A DNA stretch of 64,000 nucleotides, from assembly GCA_023898685.1 (NCBI GenBank), contig CP060234.1, positions 372,001 through 436,000 on the forward strand. The letters run 5' to 3'. The notes beneath the pieces are model-generated. The model had not been told where the DNA came from, did not search any database, and saw only the letters and a list, made by a program, of their open reading frames with translations. Positions 43,306-52,517 of the stretch are shown piece by piece; position 1 is the stretch's first letter, and the number at the start of each line of letters is the position of its first letter. Source of the DNA: Phycisphaeraceae bacterium. Lineage in GTDB: Bacteria > Planctomycetota > Phycisphaerae > Phycisphaerales > UBA1924. The translations under genes were made by a program, and so were the position numbers.

Positions 43306-43971
43306 TCATTCAACGTGTAGCGTGTATCCACAGTGCCGGAAGCAGTTCTTGGCGTCGGTGGGCGTGACCCGTTCGAGGACGGTCTGCATCGCTGTCCAGA
43401 GCGTCTGTCGTGTGCGGCACGCGAGGCCGCGGAGGAGTTGCTTGATCTTGCTGAAGACCATCTCGATCGGGTTCAGATCGGGGCTGTAGGGCGGCAGGAA
43501 CACGAGTTCGGCCCCGGCCGATTCGATCAGCTCACGCACGCGGACGCCCTTGTGGCTCGAGAGGTTGTCCATCACGACGACGTCGCCGGGCCGCAACTCG
43601 GGCACGAGGACATGCTCGACGAAGGCATCGAAGACGTCCCTGTTCACCGCCCCGTCGACGACCGTCGAGCAGACGACACCCCCGATCCCCAACGCCGCGA
43701 TCAGTGTCGTGGTCTTCCAGTGCCCGTGAGGGACCCTGGCGACCAACCGTTCACCGCGGGGTGAGCGGCCGCGGGTCCTGGTCATGTTGGTTTTGGCCCA
43801 GGTCTCGTCGATGAAGATCAGCCGACACGCATCGAGATCGGGCTGCTCGGCCTTCCACTCAACCCGCTTCTCGGTGACGTCGGGGCGGTCCTGCTCGGCC
43901 GCGTGGATCGTCTTTTTTTCAAGCCCAGGCCCATCTTCTTCAGGGCCACGCACACCCCGGACTCGCTGCAC
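43306..43971 (-). CDS. IS630-type transposase, DDE catalytic part (OrfB)
   Basis: DDE-superfamily transposase domain. Catalytic residues: Asp in RLIFIDETWAKTNM, Asp in VVVMDNLSSHKG, and Glu in LPPYSPDLNPIEMVFSKIKQ, the usual IS630 spacing. It overlaps the helix-turn-helix frame and is probably made as a fusion by a -1 frameshift at a run of seven A followed by G (GCTTGAAAAAAAGACG, minus strand, near 43915). The frame opens before any good start codon, supporting frameshift expression. The stop lies within the left terminal repeat. Confidence 0.9.
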   Translation of the reverse strand: MQRVRGVRGPEEDGPGLEKKTIHAAEQDRPDVTEKRVEWKAEQPDLDACRLIFIDETWAKTNMTRTRGRSPRGERLVARVPHGHWKTTTLIAALGIGGVVCSTVVDGAVNRDVFDAFVEHVLVPELRPGDVVVMDNLSSHKGVRVRELIESAGAELVFLPPYSPDLNPIEMVFSKIKQLLRGLACRTRQTLWTAMQTVLERVTPTDAKNCFRHCGYTLHVE

Positions 43972-44240
43972 CCACAGGCGAGGCGGTCGCGGAGCTCGAT
44001 CAGCGTCGCGTCCGGCTGCTCGGCGACGAGTTCGGCCAGCCGCCTGCGATCGATCTTGATCGGCCCGGGCCCGCCCATCGGGCGCGGCGCGATCTCACCG
44101 AACTCGCGTCGGCGCTGCTTGACGCGACGGACCCACGAACGGCTGACGCCGAAGGCCTCGGCGACCTCCTTGGTCTGCATGCCCCGATCACACGCGGCAA
44201 GAACTTTGGCGCGGAGATCCCCTGAGTACGCGGCGCCCAT
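43818..44240 (-). CDS. IS630-type transposase, DNA-binding part (OrfA)
   Basis: N-terminal helix-turn-helix region of the transposase, 140 aa in its own frame. MGAAYSGDLRAKVLAACDRG and KEVAEAFGVSRSWVRRVKQR form the first helix-turn-helix; a second lies in RLAELVAEQPDATLIELRDR. After GLGLKKR the frame loses similarity, whereas a -1 shift on the A-run continues into the catalytic domain. The full protein is therefore likely OrfA-OrfB. The ATG at 44240 is inside the right end of the element. Confidence 0.85.
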   Translation of the reverse strand: MGAAYSGDLRAKVLAACDRGMQTKEVAEAFGVSRSWVRRVKQRRREFGEIAPRPMGGPGPIKIDRRRLAELVAEQPDATLIELRDRLACGCSESGVCVALKKMGLGLKKRRSTRPSRTAPTSPRSGLSGRPSSPISMRVG

Positions 44241-44383
44241 CCATGGCCCCTTCCCGGCCGGCTCATCGGCCGGGAACGAAACTACACCCGGCGACGCGAT
44301 CGCGCAACACCCAACACGCGCCTATCAGCGCTACGCGTGAGCTCAAGACGCTCTAGTCGCGAATCGCTCGCGATGAAGGAACG

Positions 44384-44416
44384 AGGGCAGCCGCGAGGCT
44401 GCCCTTTCTTTTTTCT
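44384..44416 (+). terminator. Rho-independent terminator displaced by the IS element
   Basis: AGGGCAGCC-GCGA-GGCTGCCCT (44384-44405) followed by TTCTTTTTTCT. Before the insertion it would have stood about 30 nt after the stop of the 42684-43298 gene. It also faces the stop of the minus-strand gene ending at 44432. Confidence 0.85.
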
Positions 44417-44431
44417 GCGAGGTTGATCAGA

Positions 44432-45280
44432 TCACTCCGACGTGGCTTCGGGGTCGAACGCCCCCTTGAGCAGCATCGCGGTGAACTTCCAACGCTGCTC
44501 GACGGTCAGGACGGTGCGGATCCTGGCGATGAACTCGAACTCCTGCTCCTTCGTGGGCCGGCCCTTGTTGGCGATGTAGAAGTCCTTGGCCATCTCGCGG
44601 ATCTGGCCGTCCTGCTGGGGCGTCAGGCCGAGGCCCTTGTTGAGCCGCTCAAACCACTTGTCGCCGTCATCTTCCCTGAACACCCGCTTGCCCGATCGCT
44701 CAATCTCCCAGGCGATGTCCTCCCAGTAGCGCGTCATCCGCTCCTGGAAGCGGTGCTCGACCTTGCCCCTCGCCAGTGCCTCGTTGTAGCGGGCGTTCTC
44801 GTACTCGTCGATCAGGGCGTCGTACCGCACCCGCAGCGGCGACGGCAGCGCCTCGCCCAGGCGGTCGTCGAGCCGGCCCCATTCGCGGGCTGGACCGAGC
44901 GCGGCGAGGCCCCGCCGGATAATCGAGAGCTTGTCCGAGGGTGTGCCTGCCTGCATCACCGTCTCGACCTGGCTGAGCAGCTCGACGTGGCCCAACACGA
45001 GTTCGTCCATCAGCGCCGCCCGCGCAGCGAGCAGGTCGCTCAGCTTCTGCTCGGTCGCCCCGTCGATCTCCAGCAGGTCGAGCGCCGCGATCGCGGGCGG
45101 GGCGTCGAGCGGCAGGATCTCGCCGTTGAAACCCAGCGAGACGAGCGTGCTCTTCTCCGCCGGGTGGGCCACGGTCGGCCCGCGGAGGGCGTTGGCCTCG
45201 GGCCCAAGAGCGCGGGCAACCGTGGCGCTCAGCAGAGCGAGGATGCAGGCGGCGGTGCTGTATCGCCTCGTCGTGAACAT
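44432..45280 (-). CDS. Exported protein with Spy/CpxP-like features, unknown function
   Basis: Predicted exported, mostly helical protein, 282 aa. Signal peptide MFTTRRYSTAACILALLSATVARA. The segment ALDLLEIDGATEQKLSDLL and the repeated LTPQQ and LTVEQ motifs near the C-terminus resemble the LTxxQ motif of Spy/CpxP-type periplasmic chaperones. It is a paralogue of the next minus-strand gene, which has ALELIELDGATRDHVDVLL at the matching place. Chaperone or metal-sensing roles are possible but unproven. Confidence 0.7.
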   Translation of the reverse strand: MFTTRRYSTAACILALLSATVARALGPEANALRGPTVAHPAEKSTLVSLGFNGEILPLDAPPAIAALDLLEIDGATEQKLSDLLAARAALMDELVLGHVELLSQVETVMQAGTPSDKLSIIRRGLAALGPAREWGRLDDRLGEALPSPLRVRYDALIDEYENARYNEALARGKVEHRFQERMTRYWEDIAWEIERSGKRVFREDDGDKWFERLNKGLGLTPQQDGQIREMAKDFYIANKGRPTKEQEFEFIARIRTVLTVEQRWKFTAMLLKGAFDPEATSE

Positions 45281-45430
45281 GGGATCGCCTTTCGATGGGA
45301 AGGCCGTCCCTTTGTTCGCGTTCGACGGCGCCGCGTTTCACGGTACGGGGTTGGCGGCCAGAGCAAAGAACAAGGCGGCCCTTCACGGGCCGTCCTGTTC
45401 AGGGATGGTCAGGGTTGTCGACATCCACCG

Positions 45431-46510
45431 TCAGGGCTTGTCGCCCGCCGGGGGCGGACCCTGGCGCCGCGGGCGGTCGCCCCGGTTCGGGCCGCCCATG
45501 TGCTCACGAAAGGCCTGGAGCTGCTCGGGCGTCAGCACCGCGCCGAGCGACTGCATCAACGCCTGGCGGGCGGCCCGCTTGTCCTCGGCCTGTTGCATCT
45601 TCGCCCGCCCGTCGGCGAGGATCGCCTTGACCTTCTCCGCCTGCTCGGGCGTGAGATTGAGCGTCTTCACCATCTCGTCCATCCGGTCGCGGCGTTCGCC
45701 GGTGACGCGCTCGACCGACCGCTGGATCTCGATGCGGAGGTCACCCATCGCCATGAGCCGATCGCGGAACTGCGCACGGTCTCCGATACCGGGCTGGCCA
45801 CCGTCGGCGCCGCGGCGTTGACCGCGTTCGGCGGCGCCGGGCCGGCCTTGGCCACGCTGGCCGCGACGCGGCGCGTCGGCCTGACGGCCCGGGGGCGGTG
45901 GCGGCGGGGCATCGGCGTCATCGGCGGGAGGCGGATTGTCGTCGAAGAGCATCGGGTCTTCGGGCGGACCACCCATCACGCCATCGGGGCCACCTCCGGC
46001 GCGGGCTCGGCGCGCCGCCATCATCTCCTGGCGGCTCTGGTGGATGAGATCGAGGTACTCGGCCCGCTTCTCCTCGGGCAGCAGGTCGGCGATCTGCTTC
46101 TCCAGCGGACCGTCCTTGATCACCGGCTCGAAGAGCTTCATCAGTGTCTGCATGTGCTCGCGGCGAACCTCCGGACCGCCCGCCTCGCGCTCCGTGCGCA
46201 TCTTGTTGAGCGCCTCGAGGTTCTCCTTGACGATCGTGTCAACGACCGCCGCCCGGGTCGCGAGCAGGACATCGACGTGGTCGCGCGTCGCCCCGTCGAG
46301 TTCGATCAGCTCGAGCGCTTTCTCGGCGATCGGGATCTCCGGCGGGCGCATCGTGCCGTCGAGATTGCGCTCGACGACCTTGGGCGAGCTGGTGGCGTCG
46401 ACCTTCGGCCCGGCGAGGACCGGGTCGCCCTGCTGAGCGACGGCCGAGAACACGCAGGCGGCGGCGCACCCGGCCGCGAGCGTGAGGTGTATGCGGAATT
46501 GGCGTGCCAT
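45431..46510 (-). CDS. Exported LTxxQ-motif protein with Pro/Arg/Gly-rich linker
   Basis: Exported protein of 359 aa, paralogue of its downstream neighbour. Signal peptide about residues 1-26 (MARQFRIHLTLAAGCAAACV, cut near AVAQ). The N-terminal helical half has LIELDGATRDHVDVLLATRA. A disordered linker follows (about 165-240, Pro, Asp, then Arg/Gly/Gln). The C-terminal half contains LNLTPEQAEKVKAILADGR and GAVLTPEQLQAFREH, the LTxxQ pattern of Spy-like proteins. Start 46510 has AAGGAG 7 nt upstream. A GGCCC-TTCAC-GGGCC hairpin lies about 45 nt beyond the stop. Confidence 0.72.
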   Translation of the reverse strand: MARQFRIHLTLAAGCAAACVFSAVAQQGDPVLAGPKVDATSSPKVVERNLDGTMRPPEIPIAEKALELIELDGATRDHVDVLLATRAAVVDTIVKENLEALNKMRTEREAGGPEVRREHMQTLMKLFEPVIKDGPLEKQIADLLPEEKRAEYLDLIHQSRQEMMAARRARAGGGPDGVMGGPPEDPMLFDDNPPPADDADAPPPPPPGRQADAPRRGQRGQGRPGAAERGQRRGADGGQPGIGDRAQFRDRLMAMGDLRIEIQRSVERVTGERRDRMDEMVKTLNLTPEQAEKVKAILADGRAKMQQAEDKRAARQALMQSLGAVLTPEQLQAFREHMGGPNRGDRPRRQGPPPAGDKP

Positions 46511-46597
46511 GACGCGGCTCCTTGATCCGGCTGCCCCGGGGCCCATTCCCCGAGGCACAGAGATCAACGCCGCGACGGAGCGATCATTGCAGGTATT

Positions 46598-47281
46598 TCA
46601 CCGTCTCCGCCTTGTCGCGGCGGCGAGGACCGGCGCGAAGGCGAGCAGGCCGGCGGGGGCGGGGACGATGGCGACGTTGTCGAGATCGACGGTGTACAGC
46701 GTGGGGTCGCCGAGCAGGCCGTCGGGGGAGGCGATGCCGATCTGGATGAACCCGACGTTGGAGAAGACCGTCTCGAAGCTCGAGTCCTCGTAGGTCACGA
46801 ACTGCGGGTTGGCCGGGTTGATGTCGATCGACAGATCCGTCCACTCGCCGGCGAAAACGGGCACGAAGAAGATCCCCACCGCGCCCGGGAACGGGGCCCC
46901 GAATGTGTCGGCGGCGATGCGCACGAACACGGTCACCGGCTCGGGGATGTCGTGGCGGAGGGAGAAGGAGAGGTTGGTCACGCCGGCGGCGATCCAGTCG
47001 CCGACGAAGGCGCCGCCCGAGGCGTCGGTGCCGGGCAGCAGGCCCTTGTTGCCGCGGAAGACGGTGTTGAACGAGCCGGGGTCGTTGAACTCGAAGCCGG
47101 TCTGGCTGGAGATGTAGCCGGTATCCCCGACGCCGCCGTTGGCGTGCTCGGCGGGGGGGAGGAAGTCGCCGCCGAGCCAGTTGTTGGCGCCGTTGTCGAA
47201 GGTCTCGGTGAACGGGTTGGTCGGCCCGGCCAGGGCGGCGGCCGAGGCGAAGGTCAGGGCGAGGAGGGCAGCAGGTTTCAT
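46598..47281 (-). CDS. Secreted protein with PEP-CTERM-like (VPAPA) sorting tail
   Basis: Exported protein of 227 aa, probably surface-sorted. Signal peptide MKPAALLALTFASAAALA, beta-sandwich-like body (FTETFDNGANNWLGG, LSFSLRHDIPEPVTVFVR, YTVDLDNVAIVPAPAG), and tail VPAPAGLLAFAPVLAAA followed by RRRR. The AAGGAG site precedes ATG by about 11 nt. The overall layout resembles the 42684-43298 protein (FDNG/WDSG start, then VDN just before the tag). It is divergent from glmS across a 241-nt gap that contains an operator-like palindrome. Confidence 0.78.
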   Translation of the reverse strand: MKPAALLALTFASAAALAGPTNPFTETFDNGANNWLGGDFLPPAEHANGGVGDTGYISSQTGFEFNDPGSFNTVFRGNKGLLPGTDASGGAFVGDWIAAGVTNLSFSLRHDIPEPVTVFVRIAADTFGAPFPGAVGIFFVPVFAGEWTDLSIDINPANPQFVTYEDSSFETVFSNVGFIQIGIASPDGLLGDPTLYTVDLDNVAIVPAPAGLLAFAPVLAAATRRRR

Positions 47282-47361
47282 AGCGAGATCTCTCCTTTTG
47301 GGATTTGTTCATAGCTCCCGTGCTCTCTGCTGAACACGGAAGCGCATCGTGGGGCCATAGC

Positions 47362-47380
47362 ATTGAGACTCGGTCTCAAT
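47362..47380. promoter_or_regulatory. Operator-like palindrome between a CTERM gene and glmS
   Basis: ATTGAGAC-TCG-GTCTCAAT, perfect 8-nt arms with a 3-nt centre. It lies 81 nt upstream of the minus-strand secreted protein and 143 nt upstream of glmS. The shape and size (19 nt) resemble Fur-type boxes (TTGAGA and TCTCAA halves), but that assignment is a guess. Confidence 0.5.
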
Positions 47381-47522
47381 CCAAACTCTCGGGATTCTGC
47401 TGATGATGTACTCCCGTTTCCGGGGGATGCAAGCGGATTTGGCGAGCAATCCGATCCCGGTTCAATCCGGGCACGTAGGCTCACCGATTGAAGACGGGTT
47501 CGGCGGTCGGGGAGGATTGTGC

Positions 47523-49388
<1,866 letters not shown>

Positions 49389-49416
49389 CGCCGGGCGCGG
49401 CGTTGTGGTGACGCGC

Positions 49417-49971
49417 ATGGACTCGTTCGCTCGCGACAACCCACAGGACGAGCATCGGCCCCCGCCGCCCCGGGAAGAGGGGACAGATGAGATCTTCTCG
49501 CTGCACGAACCGCCCAGGCGGCGGTGGAGCGGCCGCGCCACGCTCGGCGACCAACGCCTCGAGGCCACGCTTCCCAGCGCGGGGCTTGTGCTCCGAGACG
49601 ACCGGGTTCACGTCGCGGGCCGCTGGGCCTTGTCGCTGCTGACCCTGACGATGGCGTGCTGCGGCGTGGTGGTCATGGGAAGCAAGTTCGGGTTCTGGAT
49701 CATCGACATCCGAGCCGAGCGAACGCTCATGGCGGCGTTCATCGCCGCGGCGGCGGTGTGGCCCCCGCTGGCGATCTGGTGGGCGCTGCGCGCCGGGCCC
49801 GCGGCGAGGACCGCGCTGCTGCGGGCGAGGTGCCGGCTTTGCATCTGGTGCGGGCACGACCTGAGTGGGCGGCCCGCGACGAGCCTGCACTGCCCGGAGT
49901 GCGGCCGAGAGATCCGGACACGCGACGCGGTGATCCTCTGGTGTCGCCGGCTGCGGCCGCGATATCGATGA
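49417..49971 (+). CDS. Membrane protein with C-terminal zinc ribbon
   Basis: Unrecognised 184-residue protein. Residues 1-60 are polar and disordered; two membrane segments follow (WALSLLTLTMACCGVVVMG and LMAAFIAAAAVWPPLAIWWA). The end is a Cys4 zinc-ribbon-like motif (CRLCIWCGHDLSG, then HCPECGREIR), probably cytoplasmic. No clear ribosome site precedes ATG 49417; GTG 49405 is an alternative. It begins 28 nt after the glmS stop, so read-through from glmS is possible, but nothing ties it to amino-sugar metabolism. Confidence 0.6.
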   Translation: MDSFARDNPQDEHRPPPPREEGTDEIFSLHEPPRRRWSGRATLGDQRLEATLPSAGLVLRDDRVHVAGRWALSLLTLTMACCGVVVMGSKFGFWIIDIRAERTLMAAFIAAAAVWPPLAIWWALRAGPAARTALLRARCRLCIWCGHDLSGRPATSLHCPECGREIRTRDAVILWCRRLRPRYR

Positions 49972-50031
49972 CGCGGCGGGGAAGCGAGCCCGAATCTGGG
50001 GAACGCCGGCGGGTTGAGCCGATCTGCGGGC

Positions 50032-50652
50032 ATGGCCTGCCCGATCCGCATCACAACCTCACCCTCGCCCGCCAAGCCGGTCGAAGTCGGCATCCCGACT
50101 TTCGTGCACAGCGAGCGGCTCACATTGCGGCCGCTGTTGGAGGCCGACCGAGACGCGTTCGTGACGCTCGTCCGCGAGAACGCGGCCTATCTCGAAAGGT
50201 GGATCCCGCTGCACGAGCCGGGCGAGAGCGACAGCGCGTATTTCGACCGGCAATTCCGATTCTGCGAGGACGGCGACGCGGGCGGCTCGGCCTGGAGACG
50301 GGTGGGCGTTCTCGACGACGGCTCGATCGTCGGGTGCTTCCATCTCAATAGCGTGACGCGTGGGCTCGCCTGGGAGGCGGACGCGACATGGTGGGTCGGC
50401 GAGCCGTTCGCCGGCCGGGGCTTGGCGAGCGAAGGCGTCGCGGCGATGCTGGCCCATGCCTTCAGGGCGATGCCGGGCGGGATCGGGCTCCACAGCGTGC
50501 ACTGCGGCGTCGAGCCGGGGAATCTGGCGAGCCGGCGCGTCGCCGAGAAGTGCGGCTTCAGAATCGCTCCGGGGCGTCACTCCTACCTGAAGGTGGGCGA
50601 GCGGTGGGTGATGCACGATTTCTATCTGGCCACACCCAGGCCGACGGCGTAG
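50032..50652 (+). CDS. GNAT family N-acetyltransferase (RimJ/RimL-like)
   Basis: Acetyl-CoA-dependent transferase, 206 aa. Family features: SERLTLRPLLEADRDAF at the N-terminus, GVLDDGSIVGCFHLNSV, WWVGEPFAGRGLASEGVAAM (acetyl-CoA pyrophosphate loop) and GVEPGNLASRRVAEKCGF near the end. The closest style is RimJ/RimL, which acetylate ribosomal protein N-termini, but many relatives act on small molecules or antibiotics. The TTG at 50014 is an alternative start. A strong hairpin follows the stop. Confidence 0.85.
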   Translation: MACPIRITTSPSPAKPVEVGIPTFVHSERLTLRPLLEADRDAFVTLVRENAAYLERWIPLHEPGESDSAYFDRQFRFCEDGDAGGSAWRRVGVLDDGSIVGCFHLNSVTRGLAWEADATWWVGEPFAGRGLASEGVAAMLAHAFRAMPGGIGLHSVHCGVEPGNLASRRVAEKCGFRIAPGRHSYLKVGERWVMHDFYLATPRPTA

Positions 50653-50656
50653 GTGT

Positions 50657-50693
50657 CAAAAAGCAAGACGCCCCGCTGGTCAGGCGGGGCGTC
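50657..50693 (-). terminator. Rho-independent terminator of the 50782-51390 gene
   Basis: On the minus strand GACGCCCCGC (50693-50684) pairs with GCGGGGCGTC (50676-50667) and is followed by TTGCTTTTTGAC. It lies about 90 nt after the stop of the CTERM gene. On the plus strand the same stem follows the GNAT stop but lacks a T-tract. Confidence 0.85.
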
Positions 50694-50781
50694 TCATGGT
50701 CTGTGGCTGTGCTCGGCGTGGCGGGTGTCGCGAATCTACAGGTTTCCGCTCGGCCGAGTCAGCTTGGATTCACCGTGAAGA

Positions 50782-51390
50782 TCAGCGGCGACGACGGGTG
50801 GCGACGAGGCCACCGAGGCCGAGGACCGCGAGGCCGGCCGGGGCCGGGACCTTGTAGTCGACGACGAGGGTCAGGGTGCCGCTCTGGTGCGAGTCAACGG
50901 CGCCAGCGACGTCGTCGAACGAATCGAACATCTCGAGGCTGAGGACGCCGCCGGCCGCGAGGATGTCCGGCAGGCCGTTGTCGCTCAGGTCAACGATGCC
51001 GCCCGAGCTGTAGTCGCCGGTGCCGGAGAAGCTGTCGCCAGCGCCGGGGCTCAGGAAGATCTGGCCCGCGAAGTCATAGGCCGACTCGCTCAGCCAGCTG
51101 CCGGAAGCGACGGTCATGATGTGGGTGTCCCAGCCGATGCCGGTGACATAGGCGTCCTGGCCGGCCAGACCGCCGAGGGCGGCGTTCAGGTCGATGAAGA
51201 CGACGATGTTGTTGGGGCTGAGGTTGGCGTCCCAGTGATCGTAATCGACGGCGACGGTCATGGTGGCCGAGGCGTAGTTGCTGCGGGCGTGCGGGGCGTG
51301 CCCACCGTAGGCGGCGTTGGCGGTCAGGTAGTTGTCGGCGGCGGCGGCCGAAGCGAGACCAGCGATGGCGATGATGCTCAGAGTCTTCAT
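50782..51390 (-). CDS. Secreted protein with PEP-CTERM-like (VPAPA) sorting tail
   Basis: Exported protein of 202 aa, role unknown. Signal peptide MKTLSIIAIAGLASAAAADN. The body has beta-strand-like segments (ATMTVAVDYDHWDANL, NNIVVFIDLNAALG, GSWLSESAYDFAGQIFL). The tail VPAPAGLAVLGLGGLVA then RRRR is the sorting tag, almost identical in plan to the 46598-47281 protein. Start 51390 has GGGAG 8-9 nt upstream; the longer frame from 51426 lacks a signal peptide. It has its own promoter candidate and terminator, so it is probably monocistronic and may be well expressed. Confidence 0.8.
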   Translation of the reverse strand: MKTLSIIAIAGLASAAAADNYLTANAAYGGHAPHARSNYASATMTVAVDYDHWDANLSPNNIVVFIDLNAALGGLAGQDAYVTGIGWDTHIMTVASGSWLSESAYDFAGQIFLSPGAGDSFSGTGDYSSGGIVDLSDNGLPDILAAGGVLSLEMFDSFDDVAGAVDSHQSGTLTLVVDYKVPAPAGLAVLGLGGLVATRRRR

Positions 51391-51547
51391 TGTTTGTCTC
51401 CCATCCAAACGGCTGTGCTGCGACACGCAGCGAACACTTGTGATGCAGCACCCGAAGACGCCGGCCTATGAACCGGCTGCACAATCCAGACGCGAGGTGG
51501 TGCTGCCCTCTCCTCAGATCCGGCTACACGCCGGCCTTTGAGCCTCC

Positions 51548-51575
51548 AGTGTATGTGATTCTGCGTCTGTGTCAA
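51548..51575 (-). promoter_or_regulatory. Candidate sigma-70 promoter for the 50782-51390 gene
   Basis: Minus strand TTGACA (51575-51570), a 16-nt spacer and TACACT (51553-51548). The predicted message would have a leader of about 150 nt before ATG 51390. The gap 51391-51744 is the most AT-rich part of its surroundings and holds no gene I can support; CCCC-AAAAA-GGGG near 51646-51658 is a minor hairpin. Confidence 0.6.
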
Positions 51576-51744
51576 GAGCAAGTGGGCCCATTTTTCCAAA
51601 TATCGTGGCTTCTCTTCATAATTGGCTTTTGTACGGTTATTTACGCCCCCAAAAAGGGGCCACCACAGCCGCGCACACGGGCAAAGCGCTCGCGCCCGTG
51701 GCGGAAGCTCCGCGAAGTCGTGCAATGAGAAGGGGTTCCGCTCG

Positions 51745-52317
51745 CTAATCGCCGTGCCGCGCCCGCAGTTTCGGGCTGAGCCGACAGAGCAGATGCACGC
51801 GTTCGAGCTCATTCAGCCAGTCCTGGCGGGTCGCCTCGGCCTCTTCCGCGGCCACCGCCGCGCCGGGAAGCGGGCAGAGCGAACCGAGCCTTGCCGCCGC
51901 CATCGCCCGATAACGCGTCAGCGATCGGTCGCCGAACAGGGCGATGAAGTCGAAGTCCTCGTTCAAGAAGAGGACGACGGGGACGCGCAGACCCTCACAG
52001 ATCATGAAATGCTCGGCCAGGCCGGCGTTCTCGTCTCGATCCAGGAACCTGGGCCTGAACCGCTCGGGGTTGGCCGCCTCGAACTGGGCGAGAAACGGGA
52101 GCTGCTGGACGCAGTCGCCGCACCAGGCGCTCGAGATCGCCAGGGCATGGATGCGACGCGAGAATCGCCCGACCAGCTCAATCTGGGCTTGCCCGATCGG
52201 GTGGTCCCGGCGGAAGGCCTCCCAGCTTTCCTGCTGGGGTGGGGTGCCGGTCGCGACATAGTCGGCGTACGGAAGCGCCCGTGCATAGGCGGCCTGGAAC
52301 TGATCTCGGTCGAGCAT
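51745..52317 (-). CDS. Thioredoxin-fold family protein
   Basis: Cytoplasmic-looking thioredoxin-like protein, 190 aa. The active-site motif WCGDC lies in ALAISSAWCGDCVQQLPFLA at about residue 65, and the cis-Pro region is LRVPVVLFLNEDFDF at about 112. The Asp between the cysteines and the added N-terminal helix (RDQFQAAYARALPYADYV) match a group of stand-alone thioredoxin family proteins of uncertain substrate. It lacks a signal peptide. A dithiol-disulfide exchange role is likely from the motif. The upstream gap of 200 nt contains no other gene. Confidence 0.85.
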   Translation of the reverse strand: MLDRDQFQAAYARALPYADYVATGTPPQQESWEAFRRDHPIGQAQIELVGRFSRRIHALAISSAWCGDCVQQLPFLAQFEAANPERFRPRFLDRDENAGLAEHFMICEGLRVPVVLFLNEDFDFIALFGDRSLTRYRAMAAARLGSLCPLPGAAVAAEEAEATRQDWLNELERVHLLCRLSPKLRARHGD

Positions 52318-52517
52318 GCGGGGTCACCTCACTGGCGCCATTCTCTCGCGCCGGTTGGCCGGCCCGGTCTGGTCTGGGCTTTGGGCTACCTTAGCGCGGT
52401 CCGGGTCGTCGTTTTCCCGATTCCCAACCGCAACCAAGGAGCGTTCCAACGCTGGCCCGGCTCGGCGGCCGCCGCGGCGGCGTGTTGGGGGGCAGACGCT
52501 CGCCTTGGGGATCCGCA

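Larger units (their letters stand above)
43296..44355 (-). mobile_element. IS630-family insertion sequence with TA target duplication
   Basis: The element occupies 43298-44353 (1,056 nt) and is flanked by TA (43296-43297; 44354-44355), the target duplication typical of IS630/Tc1-type elements. Terminal inverted repeats begin GAGCGTCTT on both ends, with weaker matching inward. It carries two overlapping reading frames on the minus strand joined by an A-run. Both frames look intact, so the insertion may be recent. Removing it and one TA restores TAG as the stop of the preceding gene. Confidence 0.92.

Noticed and set aside
47400..47522. glmS ribozyme upstream of glmS
   Set aside because: The region is short and lacks the conserved core I would expect; glmS ribozymes are mainly a Gram-positive feature.
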